The notes beneath the pieces are model-generated. The model was not told the DNA's origin and searched no databases. It saw nothing but the letters and a program-made list of their open reading frames with translations. This document shows, one piece after another, positions 16,567 through 24,841 of a DNA stretch of 64,000 nt. The first letter of the stretch is position 1. The number at the start of each line of letters is the position of its first letter. Position numbers and translations under genes: made by a program. Where the stretch lies: the NCBI RefSeq assembly GCF_039525805.1, contig NZ_BAAAHZ010000015.1; one strand, given 5' to 3'. Source of the stretch: Dietzia natronolimnaea. Lineage in GTDB: Bacteria > Actinomycetota > Actinomycetes > Mycobacteriales > Mycobacteriaceae.

Positions 16567-16585
16567 ATAGGGTTGCCTAACTTAA
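16567..16585 (+). promoter_or_regulatory. IdeR/DtxR-like iron box
   Basis: ATAGGGTTGCCTAACTTAA matches 15 of 19 positions of the TTAGGTTAGCCTAACCTAA consensus bound by iron-loaded IdeR/DtxR. It ends directly at the AAGGAGG Shine-Dalgarno of the siderophore-interacting protein gene (GTG 16596), so bound regulator would block both polymerase and ribosome loading when iron is plentiful. Confidence 0.8.
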
Positions 16586-16595
16586 GGAGGCCCCC

Positions 16596-17399
16596 GTGGC
16601 AGATGAGCGCAAGAGCCCCACCCCGACCACCCTCACCGTGCTGCGCACCGAGACGGTGAGCGCCCACATGGTCCGGGTCGTCCTCGGCGGCGCGGGGTTC
16701 GACGCCTTCGCCCCGCGCGCGGAGACCGACAGCTACGTCAAGCTCGAACTGCCCTCCGAGGACGGCCCCGTGGTGCGGACCTACACCGTGCGACGCGTCG
16801 ACCTCCCGGCCCGCGAGATCTGGATCGACTTCGTCGTGCACGGAGACGCGGGCGTGGCGGGGCCGTGGGCCCGGACGGTCGCGCCCGGGACCGACGTCAC
16901 CGTCCGGGGGCCGGGCGGCGGGTACCGTCCCGACCCCGAGGCGGACTTCCACCTCCTCGCCGGGGACGAGACCGCGGTCCCCGCGATCTCCGCCGCGCTG
17001 GAGGCCCTACCCGAGGACGCGGTGGGAGCGGTGTTCCTGGAGGTGGGAGACGACGACGACGAGGTGTCGCTCACCGCTCCGGAGGGGGTGCGGATCACCT
17101 GGCTGCACCGCGGGACCCCCTCCACCCACGCCGGCCCCGGACGGATCGACGGTGACGCGCCGCTGGTCGTCGCCCTCCGCGAGATGCCGTGGCCGGACGG
17201 CGACGTGCAGGTGTTCGTGCACGGCGAGGCCGAGACCGTGATGAAGCACCTGCGCCCCCTGCTGCGCTCCGGACGCGGCGTCCCGGCCCGGCGGGCCTCG
17301 ATCTCGGGATACTGGCGCCGGGGCCGCACGGAGGAGGGTTTCCGCACCTGGAAACGCGAGTTGGCGGAATCGGAGCCGGATCAGCAACCCGTGAGGTGA
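16596..17399 (+). CDS. Siderophore-interacting protein (FAD-dependent ferric-siderophore reductase)
   Basis: The 267-residue protein shows the SIP/ViuB layout: an FAD-binding barrel with RTYTVRR (61-67), then an NAD(P)H-binding half with HLLAGDETAVPAI near 127 and FVHGEAETVMKHLR near 208. It would reduce and release iron from ferric siderophores in the cytoplasm. GTG at 16596 follows AAGGAGG by 5 nt, and the iron box overlaps the translation start region, giving the expected iron repression. An acidic DDDD run (about 152-155) carries one of the GACGACGACGAG 12-mers. Confidence 0.9.
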   Translation: MADERKSPTPTTLTVLRTETVSAHMVRVVLGGAGFDAFAPRAETDSYVKLELPSEDGPVVRTYTVRRVDLPAREIWIDFVVHGDAGVAGPWARTVAPGTDVTVRGPGGGYRPDPEADFHLLAGDETAVPAISAALEALPEDAVGAVFLEVGDDDDEVSLTAPEGVRITWLHRGTPSTHAGPGRIDGDAPLVVALREMPWPDGDVQVFVHGEAETVMKHLRPLLRSGRGVPARRASISGYWRRGRTEEGFRTWKRELAESEPDQQPVR

Positions 17400-17503
17400 G
17401 TCCCGGGTTACGCGGTCGGTGTGACCCGGTACCCTCATGTGCCAGCACTGTTAACGCATCCGGCCCCTCACGCTCACCCGTGACCGTAGACAAGGCATGG
17501 CAC

Positions 17504-18487
17504 ATGGCATTCTCACGCGCGACGCTCTTCACCGGACTGGTGGCCACCTCGGCACTCGTCCTCGCAGGCTGCACCGGCGGCTCCGACGATGACGCCGCCG
17601 GTGGCGGCGGCGAGTCCTACACGATCGGCATCAACCAGCTCGTCCAGCACCCCGCTCTCGACGCGGCCACCGCGGGCTTCAAGGAGGCCTTCGCCGACGC
17701 CGGTGTCGAGGTGGAGTTCAACGAGCAGAACGCCAACGGTGAGCAGGCCACCGCGCTGACCATCGCGCAGCAGTTCGCCGCCGACGACCTGGACCTCACC
17801 CTGGCAGTGGCGACCCCGGCCGCCCAGGCGATGGCCCAGAACATCATCAACATCCCGCTGCTGTTCACCGCGGTCACCGACCCGGTCTCGGCCGAGCTCG
17901 TCGACTCGATGGAGGAGCCGGGCGCCAACGTCACCGGCACCTCGGACGCCGCGCCGATCGACGAGCAGCTCGAGCTGCTCAAGGAGATCGTCCCCGACGC
18001 CGAGCGCGTCGGCATCGTCTACGCCTCGGGCGAGGTCAACTCGCAGGTCCAGGTGGACCAGGCCGAGGAGGCCGCCGGCCCGCTCGACCTGGAGATCGTC
18101 ACCCAGACCGTCACCACGGTCAACGAGATCCAGCAGGCCGTCGAGGCGCTCGGCGACGTCGACGCGATCTACGTCCCGACCGACAACATGGTCGTCTCCG
18201 GTATCGCCTCGCTGGTCCAGGTGGCCGAGAGCAAGCAGATCCCCGTGATCGCCGCGGAGGAGGGCACCGTCGAGGGCGGCGCCGTCGCCACGCTGGGCAT
18301 CGACTACACCGAGCTCGGCCGCCAGACCGGCGAGATGGCGCTGCGGATCCTCCGCGACGGCGAGGACCCGGCCACTATGCCGGTCGAGACCGCGACGGAG
18401 TTCACCTACGTGGTCAACGAGGCCGCCGCCGAGCGCCAGGGCGTCACCATCCCGGAGGACATCCTCGCCGAGGCTGAGAAGAAGTGA
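17504..18487 (+). CDS. ABC importer substrate-binding lipoprotein (TrpX/DUF534-like)
   Basis: The 327-residue protein has a lipoprotein signal with Cys23 (LVLAGC), followed by an acidic/glycine linker. The mature domain is of the ABC_sub_bind (DUF534) type: YTIGINQLVQHPALDAATAG, NANGEQATALTIAQQFAADD and the closing GIDYTELGRQTGEMALRIL. Members with this gene order (TrpXYZ) bind tryptophan or tyrosine; the ligand here is not proven. ATG at 17504 gives a proper signal peptide. Its TGA overlaps the GTG of the permease gene. Confidence 0.87.
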   Translation: MAFSRATLFTGLVATSALVLAGCTGGSDDDAAGGGGESYTIGINQLVQHPALDAATAGFKEAFADAGVEVEFNEQNANGEQATALTIAQQFAADDLDLTLAVATPAAQAMAQNIINIPLLFTAVTDPVSAELVDSMEEPGANVTGTSDAAPIDEQLELLKEIVPDAERVGIVYASGEVNSQVQVDQAEEAAGPLDLEIVTQTVTTVNEIQQAVEALGDVDAIYVPTDNMVVSGIASLVQVAESKQIPVIAAEEGTVEGGAVATLGIDYTELGRQTGEMALRILRDGEDPATMPVETATEFTYVVNEAAAERQGVTIPEDILAEAEKK

Positions 18488-19458
18488 TCGGCGCCGTCGA
18501 GGTAGGCCTCATCTACGGGGTCATGGCGCTGGGGGTCTATCTGACCTTCCGCGTGCTCAACTTCCCCGACCTCACCGTCGACGGCAGCTTCACCACCGGC
18601 GCCGCCACCGCGGCGACCGCACTCCTCGCCGGCTGGAACCCGGTGGTCGCGACCCTGGCGGGTTTCGTCACCGGGTTCCTCGCCGGCGTGGTCACCGGAC
18701 TGTTGCACACCAAGGGCAAGATCGACGGGCTACTGGCCGGCATCCTCACCATGATCGCCCTGTGGTCGGTCAACCTGCGGATCATGGGAGGCGCGAACGT
18801 CCCGCTGCTGCGTCAGGACACCGCGTTCACACCGCTGCGCGAGGCCGGCATCCTCGGCACCTGGGGTGGCGTCGCCGTCCTCGCGCTGGCCGTGGTGCTG
18901 CTCGGCCTCGTCGTCGTCTGGTTCCTCACCACGAACCTGGGACTGTCGATCCGCGCCACGGGCGACAACGGCCCGATGATCTCCTCGTTCGGTGTCTCCA
19001 CCGACTTCACCAAGACCCTCACCCTCGCCCTGTCCAACGGCCTCGTGGGCATGTGCGGCGCCCTGGTCGCGCAGTACAGCGGATTCGCCGACATCTCGAT
19101 GGGCGTGGGGCTGATCCTGGTGGGTCTGGCCTCGGTCATCCTGGGCCAGGCGATCCTCGGCCAGCGCAGGCTGGTGTTCGCCGTGTTCGCCGTGGTCGTG
19201 GGTGCGGTGCTCTACCGCCTCATCATCTTCGCGGCCCTGCAGGTGGGCCTGAACCCCAACGACATGAAGGCCATCACGGCGATTCTGGTGGTGATCGCAC
19301 TGCTCGTGCCCAGGTGGAAATCCATGGGTGGTCGGTTCGGGCGCAAGCCCACGACCGCGGTCGCCGCGAACGAGCGCGCGGTGGCGGGCGCCGGGACCGC
19401 CGTCGACGCCGGGCCCGAGTCCGCCGACACCGCCGCGACCGGCGCCAAGGAGACCTGA
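18484..19458 (+). CDS. ABC importer permease (TrpY/BPD_transp_2-like)
   Basis: The 324-residue protein contains about eight to nine membrane helices. VGLIYGVMALGVYLTFRVLN at the start and GLSIRATGDNGPMISSFGVS near 158 match the inner-membrane branch related to branched-chain amino acid and sugar permeases. The last 35 residues are hydrophilic and alanine-rich. GTG at 18484 overlaps the stop of the binding-protein gene, and the ATPase starts 2 nt after this stop. Confidence 0.87.
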   Translation: MIGAVEVGLIYGVMALGVYLTFRVLNFPDLTVDGSFTTGAATAATALLAGWNPVVATLAGFVTGFLAGVVTGLLHTKGKIDGLLAGILTMIALWSVNLRIMGGANVPLLRQDTAFTPLREAGILGTWGGVAVLALAVVLLGLVVVWFLTTNLGLSIRATGDNGPMISSFGVSTDFTKTLTLALSNGLVGMCGALVAQYSGFADISMGVGLILVGLASVILGQAILGQRRLVFAVFAVVVGAVLYRLIIFAALQVGLNPNDMKAITAILVVIALLVPRWKSMGGRFGRKPTTAVAANERAVAGAGTAVDAGPESADTAATGAKET

Positions 19459-19460
19459 CG

Positions 19461-20252
19461 ATGCTGACAGTCACCGATGTGTCCAAGACCTTCTTCCCGG
19501 GCACCGTCAACGAGCGCCGCGCACTCCACGGTCTCAGCCTCACGATGGCCGAGGGCGACTTCGTCACCGTGATCGGCTCCAACGGCGCCGGCAAGTCGAC
19601 CCTGCTCAACGTCGTGTCCGGGCGGTTGATCCCCGACGCCGGGCGGATCGACATCGACGGTAGGAACGTCTCCCGACTTCGCGACCACAAGCGCGCGAAG
19701 TACGTGGGCCGCGTCTTCCAGGACCCGCTGGCCGGGACCGCGCCCACCCTCACCATCGAGGAGAACCTGTCGCTCGCGGTCCTGCGGGGCAGGCGGCGCG
19801 GACTCGGCCCCAGCCTGAACAAGAAGCGCCGCGCGCAGTTCGCCGACCAGCTCGCCATGCTCGAGCTGGGTCTCGAGGACCGGCTCACCGCCAAGGTCGG
19901 GTTGCTCTCGGGAGGCCAGCGACAGGCGCTCTCGCTCCTCATGGCCGGGTTCACCCAACCGCGGATCATGCTGCTCGACGAACACACCGCGGCCCTGGAC
20001 CCGCAGCGGGCCGAGCTGGTCACCACGATCACCGAGCGGATCGTCCGCGAGGGCGGGCTCACCACGCTCATGGTCACGCATAACATGGAGCAGGCCATCC
20101 GGCTGGGCAACCGGCTGATCATGATGCACGAGGGCCGGATCGTCTACGAGGCCGACGACCAGAAGAAGGCGTCGCTCACCGTGCAGGACCTGCTCAAGGA
20201 GTTCGCCAACATCAAGGGCGCGACACTGTCCGACAAGGCGTTCCTGGGCTGA
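19461..20252 (+). CDS. ABC importer ATP-binding protein (TrpZ-like)
   Basis: The 263-residue protein holds Walker A GSNGAGKST (39-47), Q-loop FQDP (86-89), signature LSGGQ (149-153), Walker B followed by LLDEHTAALD (171-180) and the H-loop THNM. A His after the catalytic Glu (DEH rather than DEP) is usual in this subfamily. It energises the preceding permease and ends the three-gene operon, 26 nt before a conserved palindromic element that probably terminates it. Confidence 0.9.
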   Translation: MLTVTDVSKTFFPGTVNERRALHGLSLTMAEGDFVTVIGSNGAGKSTLLNVVSGRLIPDAGRIDIDGRNVSRLRDHKRAKYVGRVFQDPLAGTAPTLTIEENLSLAVLRGRRRGLGPSLNKKRRAQFADQLAMLELGLEDRLTAKVGLLSGGQRQALSLLMAGFTQPRIMLLDEHTAALDPQRAELVTTITERIVREGGLTTLMVTHNMEQAIRLGNRLIMMHEGRIVYEADDQKKASLTVQDLLKEFANIKGATLSDKAFLG

Positions 20253-20277
20253 GGCCCCGCCCGGCCCCGCCGCCCAT

Positions 20278-20335
20278 CGAAAAGACCGTTCCGCACACCC
20301 GCCTCTCGGGCGATGTGTTCGGAACGCTCTTCTCG
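20278..20335. terminator. Dispersed palindromic element, copy 1 (bidirectional terminator)
   Basis: Arms 20282-20298 and 20315-20331 (AAGA.CGTTCCGCACAC and GTGTTCGGAACG.TCTT) form a 17-bp stem with two mismatches around a 16-nt loop. The loop itself can fold CCCG/CGGG. A-rich and T-rich flanks exist on both sides. It lies between convergent 3' ends (20252 and 20342). In inverted orientation its loop is identical to that of copy 3 at 41870-41929. Confidence 0.8.
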
Positions 20336-20341
20336 TCGGGG

Positions 20342-21226
20342 TCAGGCCCCGGTTCCCGGGAGGTGACCCCCGGAGTTCCGGTGTGCGGGAACCGCCTCCC
20401 AGCCGTCGCCGCGGCGGCGGACCAGGCCCCTCCGCTCGAACTCCTCGAACCACCCCGGGGCCGGCCACTCGCCCCAGCGCTCGGCGTAGTGGGCCCCGTT
20501 GCGCAGCAGATCCTGCAGGTGCTCCACCGGCGGAGACGACACGGGATGCCACCGGTGGTAGGCGTGGGCGCCCGCCACCAGCACGACCGGCACCCGCCGG
20601 TACAGCAGTCTGCGACCGAAGTCGGTGTCCTCGGCGCCGTAGCCGGTGAACTGCTCGTCGAACCCACCGAAATCCGTGCGGATACGTGTCCAGAGGTCGG
20701 AGTGGAGGGCGAAGGAGAGCGACCAGAACATCCCGAACTCGTCCGCCTCGAGTCGTCGGACGCCGTGTTCCGGGAACGGCCGCGCGGCGTGAGGGTCGGT
20801 GAGTTCCGCCAGCTCGGAGGGGTCCGGTGCCCCCGCGGATTCCGGCAGGTAGGTGACCGGGCCCACGCCCACCGCGTCGGACGGGAGCTCGGCGTACCTG
20901 CACCCCAGATCCGGGCCGGGCATGCAGTCGACGTCGAGGAAGATGATCAGGTCGGCGCCGGACCCCACCGCCCGGTCCCCGCCCGTGTTCCGGCAGCGGG
21001 CCACCGGCAGGTCCGACCCCGCGGGCACCTCGAGGGGGTCCGCGCCGTCGGCGGAGAGTTCGGCGGCCAGAGCCGCGCTCCCGGGACGCTCCGGTAGTAC
21101 CACCACGTGGCGGGCACCGGGCAGGTGCGCGGCCAGCGCCCGCCGCTGGGACCACAGGTGATCGGCCCGCGCCGGCGTGCACACGGTCACCACGGCCACC
21201 GAGGCCGGGGCGGGATCGGGCGTCAC
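20342..21226 (-). CDS. Glycosyltransferase family 2-like protein
   Basis: The 294-residue protein has a GT-A fold start (VAVVTVCTPARADHLW), the metal-binding IIFLDVDCMPGP (DxD) near residue 100, and the acceptor-side motif DFGGFDEQFTGYGAEDTDFG with the ED pair usual in galactosyl/glucosyl-transferase-like members. The GTG at 21226 overlaps the upstream TGA. As last gene of the minus-strand glycan cluster it probably adds a sugar to the same product. Donor and acceptor are unknown. Confidence 0.82.
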   Translation of the reverse strand: MTPDPAPASVAVVTVCTPARADHLWSQRRALAAHLPGARHVVVLPERPGSAALAAELSADGADPLEVPAGSDLPVARCRNTGGDRAVGSGADLIIFLDVDCMPGPDLGCRYAELPSDAVGVGPVTYLPESAGAPDPSELAELTDPHAARPFPEHGVRRLEADEFGMFWSLSFALHSDLWTRIRTDFGGFDEQFTGYGAEDTDFGRRLLYRRVPVVLVAGAHAYHRWHPVSSPPVEHLQDLLRNGAHYAERWGEWPAPGWFEEFERRGLVRRRGDGWEAVPAHRNSGGHLPGTGA

Positions 21227-22284
21227 CGGGCACCCACCATCGAGTCCGCCGACACCGTCTCCAGCACCGCCGCCAACCGCTCGGCCGCGCCGTCGATCTC
21301 CCACGCCTCCCGCAGACCGGAGCCCGCCCCCGGCGTCGACCGGGACCGTTCGAGAGTCCGCCGCACCGCGCTGACGAGGTGCTCGACGGAGGAGTCACGT
21401 CCGACGACGGCGCCGTGACCGAGGGCCTCGAGTTTCCCGGCGGTGTCGTCCTGCTCGGCGAAGGGCCGCTCCTCGGGCACCGCGACCACGTGGGCGTCCG
21501 CGGCGGCCAGGTCGGCCACCGAGCTCTGGCCGGCCGCGCTGATCACCACGTCGGCCCGGCACAGTTCGGTCCACGGGTCGGCGACCCAGCGGCCGCCGGG
21601 GCCGCCGAGCGAGACCCACTCTACCTCGCCGAGCTCCTCGCGGACGGCGTCCCACCGCTGGTCGCGGCCGGATCCCCCGCTGCCGCGGAGGTGCAGCACC
21701 CGCGGCCGACCGCGTCCCCTGCCGTCCGGCTCGGGCCGGCGGCCGGCGAAGCGGGAGACCCCGCCCACAGGGATCACAGGCTCGGTGGCCCCGGCGGGAA
21801 CGGGCGCCCCCGCCGAGCGCGGCCACCCGGCGACCAGCGCCGAGCACACGCCGTGCGCCAGGGTGTGGGGGGCGTCGTCGCGCCGGCCGGGGAGCACGGT
21901 GGAGACCACGGGCGTGCCGGTCAGGCGGGCGGCCAGCGTGACCTCGACCGAGATGTCGGTCCACATCACGGTGGGCCGGTGGGTGTCGATCCAGCCGGTC
22001 AGCAGCGCCGTTCGCCGCCGCAGACCCGACTGACGCAGCGGGGCCCAGTGCAGGCGTCCGCCGGCCGTCGGCTCGAGGGCGGGGTCGACGGTCCCGGCCA
22101 CCGTTCCCGGACCGTCGTGGTCCAGGGGAAGTGGCAGTACGTGGATGCGGGAGGGATCCGGGTTCCCGCCGTCCCCGACCTCCGCGGAGGTGAGGATGGT
22201 GACCTCGTCGTCCATCGCGGCGGCCACGGCGAACGCGCGCTGGAGGTGTCCGTTCCCGTGGTGGTGTGCGTAGACCCCGATCAC
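21223..22284 (-). CDS. Glycosyltransferase, GT-B fold, MurG/GT28-like
   Basis: The 353-residue protein opens with IGVYAHHHGNGHLQRAFAVA, the glycine- and histidine-rich loop of GT28/UDP-glycosyltransferases, and ends with a donor-binding region DVVISAAGQSSVADLAAADA and VPEERPFAEQDDTAGKLEAL, which correspond to the MurG-type SRxGA and E-Q pattern. GTG at 22284 overlaps the TGA of the preceding gene. It is cytoplasmic or membrane-associated by analogy. The exact sugar is not inferable. Confidence 0.8.
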   Translation of the reverse strand: MIGVYAHHHGNGHLQRAFAVAAAMDDEVTILTSAEVGDGGNPDPSRIHVLPLPLDHDGPGTVAGTVDPALEPTAGGRLHWAPLRQSGLRRRTALLTGWIDTHRPTVMWTDISVEVTLAARLTGTPVVSTVLPGRRDDAPHTLAHGVCSALVAGWPRSAGAPVPAGATEPVIPVGGVSRFAGRRPEPDGRGRGRPRVLHLRGSGGSGRDQRWDAVREELGEVEWVSLGGPGGRWVADPWTELCRADVVISAAGQSSVADLAAADAHVVAVPEERPFAEQDDTAGKLEALGHGAVVGRDSSVEHLVSAVRRTLERSRSTPGAGSGLREAWEIDGAAERLAAVLETVSADSMVGAR

Positions 22285-23381
22285 GAGGCGGCCCCGACCG
22301 GAAGTCCCCTCAGCCGGGCCTCGACCCGGTCGATCCGCCGCTCGTGGGAGAACGCGGCGGCGGCCGCACGCGCGGTGGCCACCCGGTCGAGCGTCAGGGC
22401 CGCGGGGATGGCCGCGGACAGGGCGGAGGCCGGGTCGCGGCCCGGATCGACCAGCACCACGCCGGGTTGGCCGCTGAGGATCTCGCGGATCCCGCCGCGG
22501 GCGAGTGCGACGACCGGGGTCCCGCAGGCCAGCGCCTCGACGGCGGTCAGCCCGAAGGGCTCCTCCCAGCACGGGGTCACCAGGGCCACCGAGGCACCCG
22601 CGACCAGCGGGACCAGCGAGTCGCGCCCGAGCGCGCCGTGGTAGCGGACCGATCCTCCGGCATCCCGGAGGCGCGGTGCCAGGACTCTACGCATGTATCG
22701 GTCATCGCCGATCCGGCCGGCCAGGTCGAGGTCCAGCCCGGCGCGCAGAGCGGCGTCGACCGCGAGGTGCGGAGCCTTCTCCGGCACGATGCGCCCGCAC
22801 CAGACCGCGCGCGGCGGGGTCGCGGATCTGGCGCGGGGTCGCCAGATCCGGGTGTCCACCCCGTTGGGGACCACGTCCGCGCCCTGCGGCACCCGCCACG
22901 AGCCGAGCACCGAACGGCTGACGGCCTGGACCGTTCCCGTGGACCCGCCGAGCAGGTCGAAGGCGTCCTGCATCGGGCCGAGCCGAGGGCAGTGCAGTGT
23001 GGTGATCATGCGGGCGTTCACGTCCGTTGCCCGGATCAGGGGCACGTGGCTCAGGCTGTGGTTGAGGATCACGTCGAAGCCGGAGTCGGCGAGGTGGTCC
23101 ATCAGCCGGTGGAACTCGGCGGCGTCCGCCTCGTAGCCGCCCGGGGGGTAGAAACTGTCCCCGAAACCGGTGACGCCGGACATCGCCGTGAACTCGAACC
23201 GGGGATCGTGACCCTCGCTACCGGCGGCGGCGAACAGGGTCACGCGGTGCCCACGCGCTCTCAGGGCGGCGACCTCCTTGGCCACCACCACCTCGAGCCC
23301 ACCGGCGTAGGGCTCGCGGATGGGGAACCGCGAAGGGCCTATCACCGCGATGCTCATCGGGTCGTCGTTCTGGGCGTCCAC
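22281..23381 (-). CDS. Glycosyltransferase family 4
   Basis: The 366-residue protein is a GT-B enzyme: N-terminal IREPYAGGLEVVVAKEVAAL, central VPNGVDTRIWRP, then GRIVPEKAPHLAVDAALRAG and the GT4 EX7E motif region TPCWEEPFGLTAVEALACGT. All key residues are present. GTG at 23381 is preferred because GAGAGGGGG lies just upstream, while the internal ATG at 23357 has none. A 131-nt gap separates it from the GT2 gene upstream in the transcript. Confidence 0.87.
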   Translation of the reverse strand: MDAQNDDPMSIAVIGPSRFPIREPYAGGLEVVVAKEVAALRARGHRVTLFAAAGSEGHDPRFEFTAMSGVTGFGDSFYPPGGYEADAAEFHRLMDHLADSGFDVILNHSLSHVPLIRATDVNARMITTLHCPRLGPMQDAFDLLGGSTGTVQAVSRSVLGSWRVPQGADVVPNGVDTRIWRPRARSATPPRAVWCGRIVPEKAPHLAVDAALRAGLDLDLAGRIGDDRYMRRVLAPRLRDAGGSVRYHGALGRDSLVPLVAGASVALVTPCWEEPFGLTAVEALACGTPVVALARGGIREILSGQPGVVLVDPGRDPASALSAAIPAALTLDRVATARAAAAAFSHERRIDRVEARLRGLPVGAAS

Positions 23382-23512
23382 GGGCCCCCTCTCGCTTCTG
23401 TCCTGCCGGCCGCTCCGGCGGGTCCGGGTGTTCCCGATCTCGGTCGGTTCTCCCCGATCTCAGATGGTGACCCCCCGGGGGGCCTGCCGCCACCGGAGGG
23501 GCGGCGGCGGGG

Positions 23513-24841
23513 TCACCAGCCTCCGACGATCCGCTCGAGCCGCACCCCCTCGCCGTCCGCTCCGAACGGCGTGACCCCCAGGTCCGCGGCCGGGATCGCG
23601 ACCGGTTCGTCGGGGCGATCACCCCAGAAGTGCTCGCGGGCCAGGGCGCGCGAGGTGCGGACCCGCGCGAGGACGCGGCCCTCGTCGTCGTCGAGGGTGA
23701 CGCTCCCCACGGGTGGGCACAGGGCGCGCAACCGGTCCGGGTCGAGCCCCCCGAGCGAGCAGGGACGGAGGATGTCGACCAGGACCTCGGGACGACGACG
23801 AGGTCCCGCCCCACTCGTCCCCGGTTCCCACCACCGGCCGCGCGCGGCGAGCCTGACCCGGGGGTCGGCGGCGAAGAGTCCGGCGATCTCCGCCGCGTCG
23901 GTGCCCGCGGGGTCGGCGGTCACGGACACGTCGCCCCAGCGCAGCAGCGAGGCGCAGGTCGCCGCCTCGGCCCCGCTCCCCGCGTCACCCGCGTGGACGT
24001 GCGCGGCGACGAGTGGGACCTGGAAGATGCCGCCGACCGGACGGGTGAGCGGGGAGACGATGAGGGGTGCCAGGCGGGCGGTCTCGGCGTTCTTCTGGGC
24101 GAGGTGACCGGGGTCGTCCTCTGCGCGGCCACCCCAGTCCGGGCCGTCGTGCCAGGCCACGGCGTCGGGGACGTAACGCAGCCGGCCGCCGGCCTGTTCG
24201 CAGCGCCAGGCCAGGTCCCAGTCCTCGCCGCCGTAGCCGACGATCTCGGGATCGAACCCGCCGGACAGGTCGTAGAGGCGCCGGTGCAGTCCGCACACCG
24301 CCGAGAGGACGCCGCGCCACAGGCCCGCGCGCCACCCGCCGGCGTCGTGGGTGAGGCCGTCGGTCTCGGCGTAGAACGAGGCGGGCCAGGCGGGGTCGGG
24401 CAGGACCTCGGTCGGCTCGGGGTAGGCCAGCGCGGCGTCGGACCTACCCGGGGCCGCGAACCGCCCGTACCGCCTCCGCCCCACCACCAGCAGGTCCGGA
24501 TTCTGCTCGAGCGCGGCGAGCAGGGCGGCCACGTAGTCGGGAGCGGGGACGGTGTCGCCGTCGAGGAACAGGATCACCTCGCCGTCCCCGGCCCGCGCCC
24601 CCAGGTGGCGTGCGGCGGAGGCCCGGAACCCCAGATCGTCCTGCCTGACCACGGTCACCTCGGTCGGGACGGCGGGCGGCGTGGGCGAGCCGTCATCGGC
24701 GACGATCACCCGTGGCGCCTCGACCAGGCCCGTCTGGCGCCGCAGGGCCGCCAGGATGCGGTCGAGCATCCGCTGGTCCCGGTAGTACGGGATCACCACG
24801 TCGACGCTCATCGGTGCCGTACTCCCCGGTCCTTCGCTCAT
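23513..24841 (-). CDS. Glycosyltransferase family 2
   Basis: The 442-residue protein shows a full GT2 domain: VDVVIPYYRDQRMLDRILAA, VIVADDGSPTPP, ILFLDGDTVPAP (DGD metal site) near 95, and GGFDPEIVGYGGEDWDLAWR near 205. A C-terminal extension of about 180 residues without recognisable motifs follows. Its ATG overlaps the stop of the gene upstream (ATGA). Two copies of the GACGACGACGAG 12-mer lie inside it, one on each strand. Confidence 0.85.
   Translation of the reverse strand: MSEGPGSTAPMSVDVVIPYYRDQRMLDRILAALRRQTGLVEAPRVIVADDGSPTPPAVPTEVTVVRQDDLGFRASAARHLGARAGDGEVILFLDGDTVPAPDYVAALLAALEQNPDLLVVGRRRYGRFAAPGRSDAALAYPEPTEVLPDPAWPASFYAETDGLTHDAGGWRAGLWRGVLSAVCGLHRRLYDLSGGFDPEIVGYGGEDWDLAWRCEQAGGRLRYVPDAVAWHDGPDWGGRAEDDPGHLAQKNAETARLAPLIVSPLTRPVGGIFQVPLVAAHVHAGDAGSGAEAATCASLLRWGDVSVTADPAGTDAAEIAGLFAADPRVRLAARGRWWEPGTSGAGPRRRPEVLVDILRPCSLGGLDPDRLRALCPPVGSVTLDDDEGRVLARVRTSRALAREHFWGDRPDEPVAIPAADLGVTPFGADGEGVRLERIVGGW

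Noticed and set aside
17049..17065. Asp-rich loops (GDDDDEV and similar) as a shared calcium-binding motif
   Set aside because: The proteins are unrelated and the same DNA word is read as Thr, Val, Arg or Ser runs elsewhere, so a protein-level explanation does not cover it.
19212..21398. A 728-codon minus-strand frame across the ABC ATPase and the glycosyltransferase
   Set aside because: It reads antisense through the ATPase and out of frame through the glycosyltransferase; it has no domain, whereas both real genes do.
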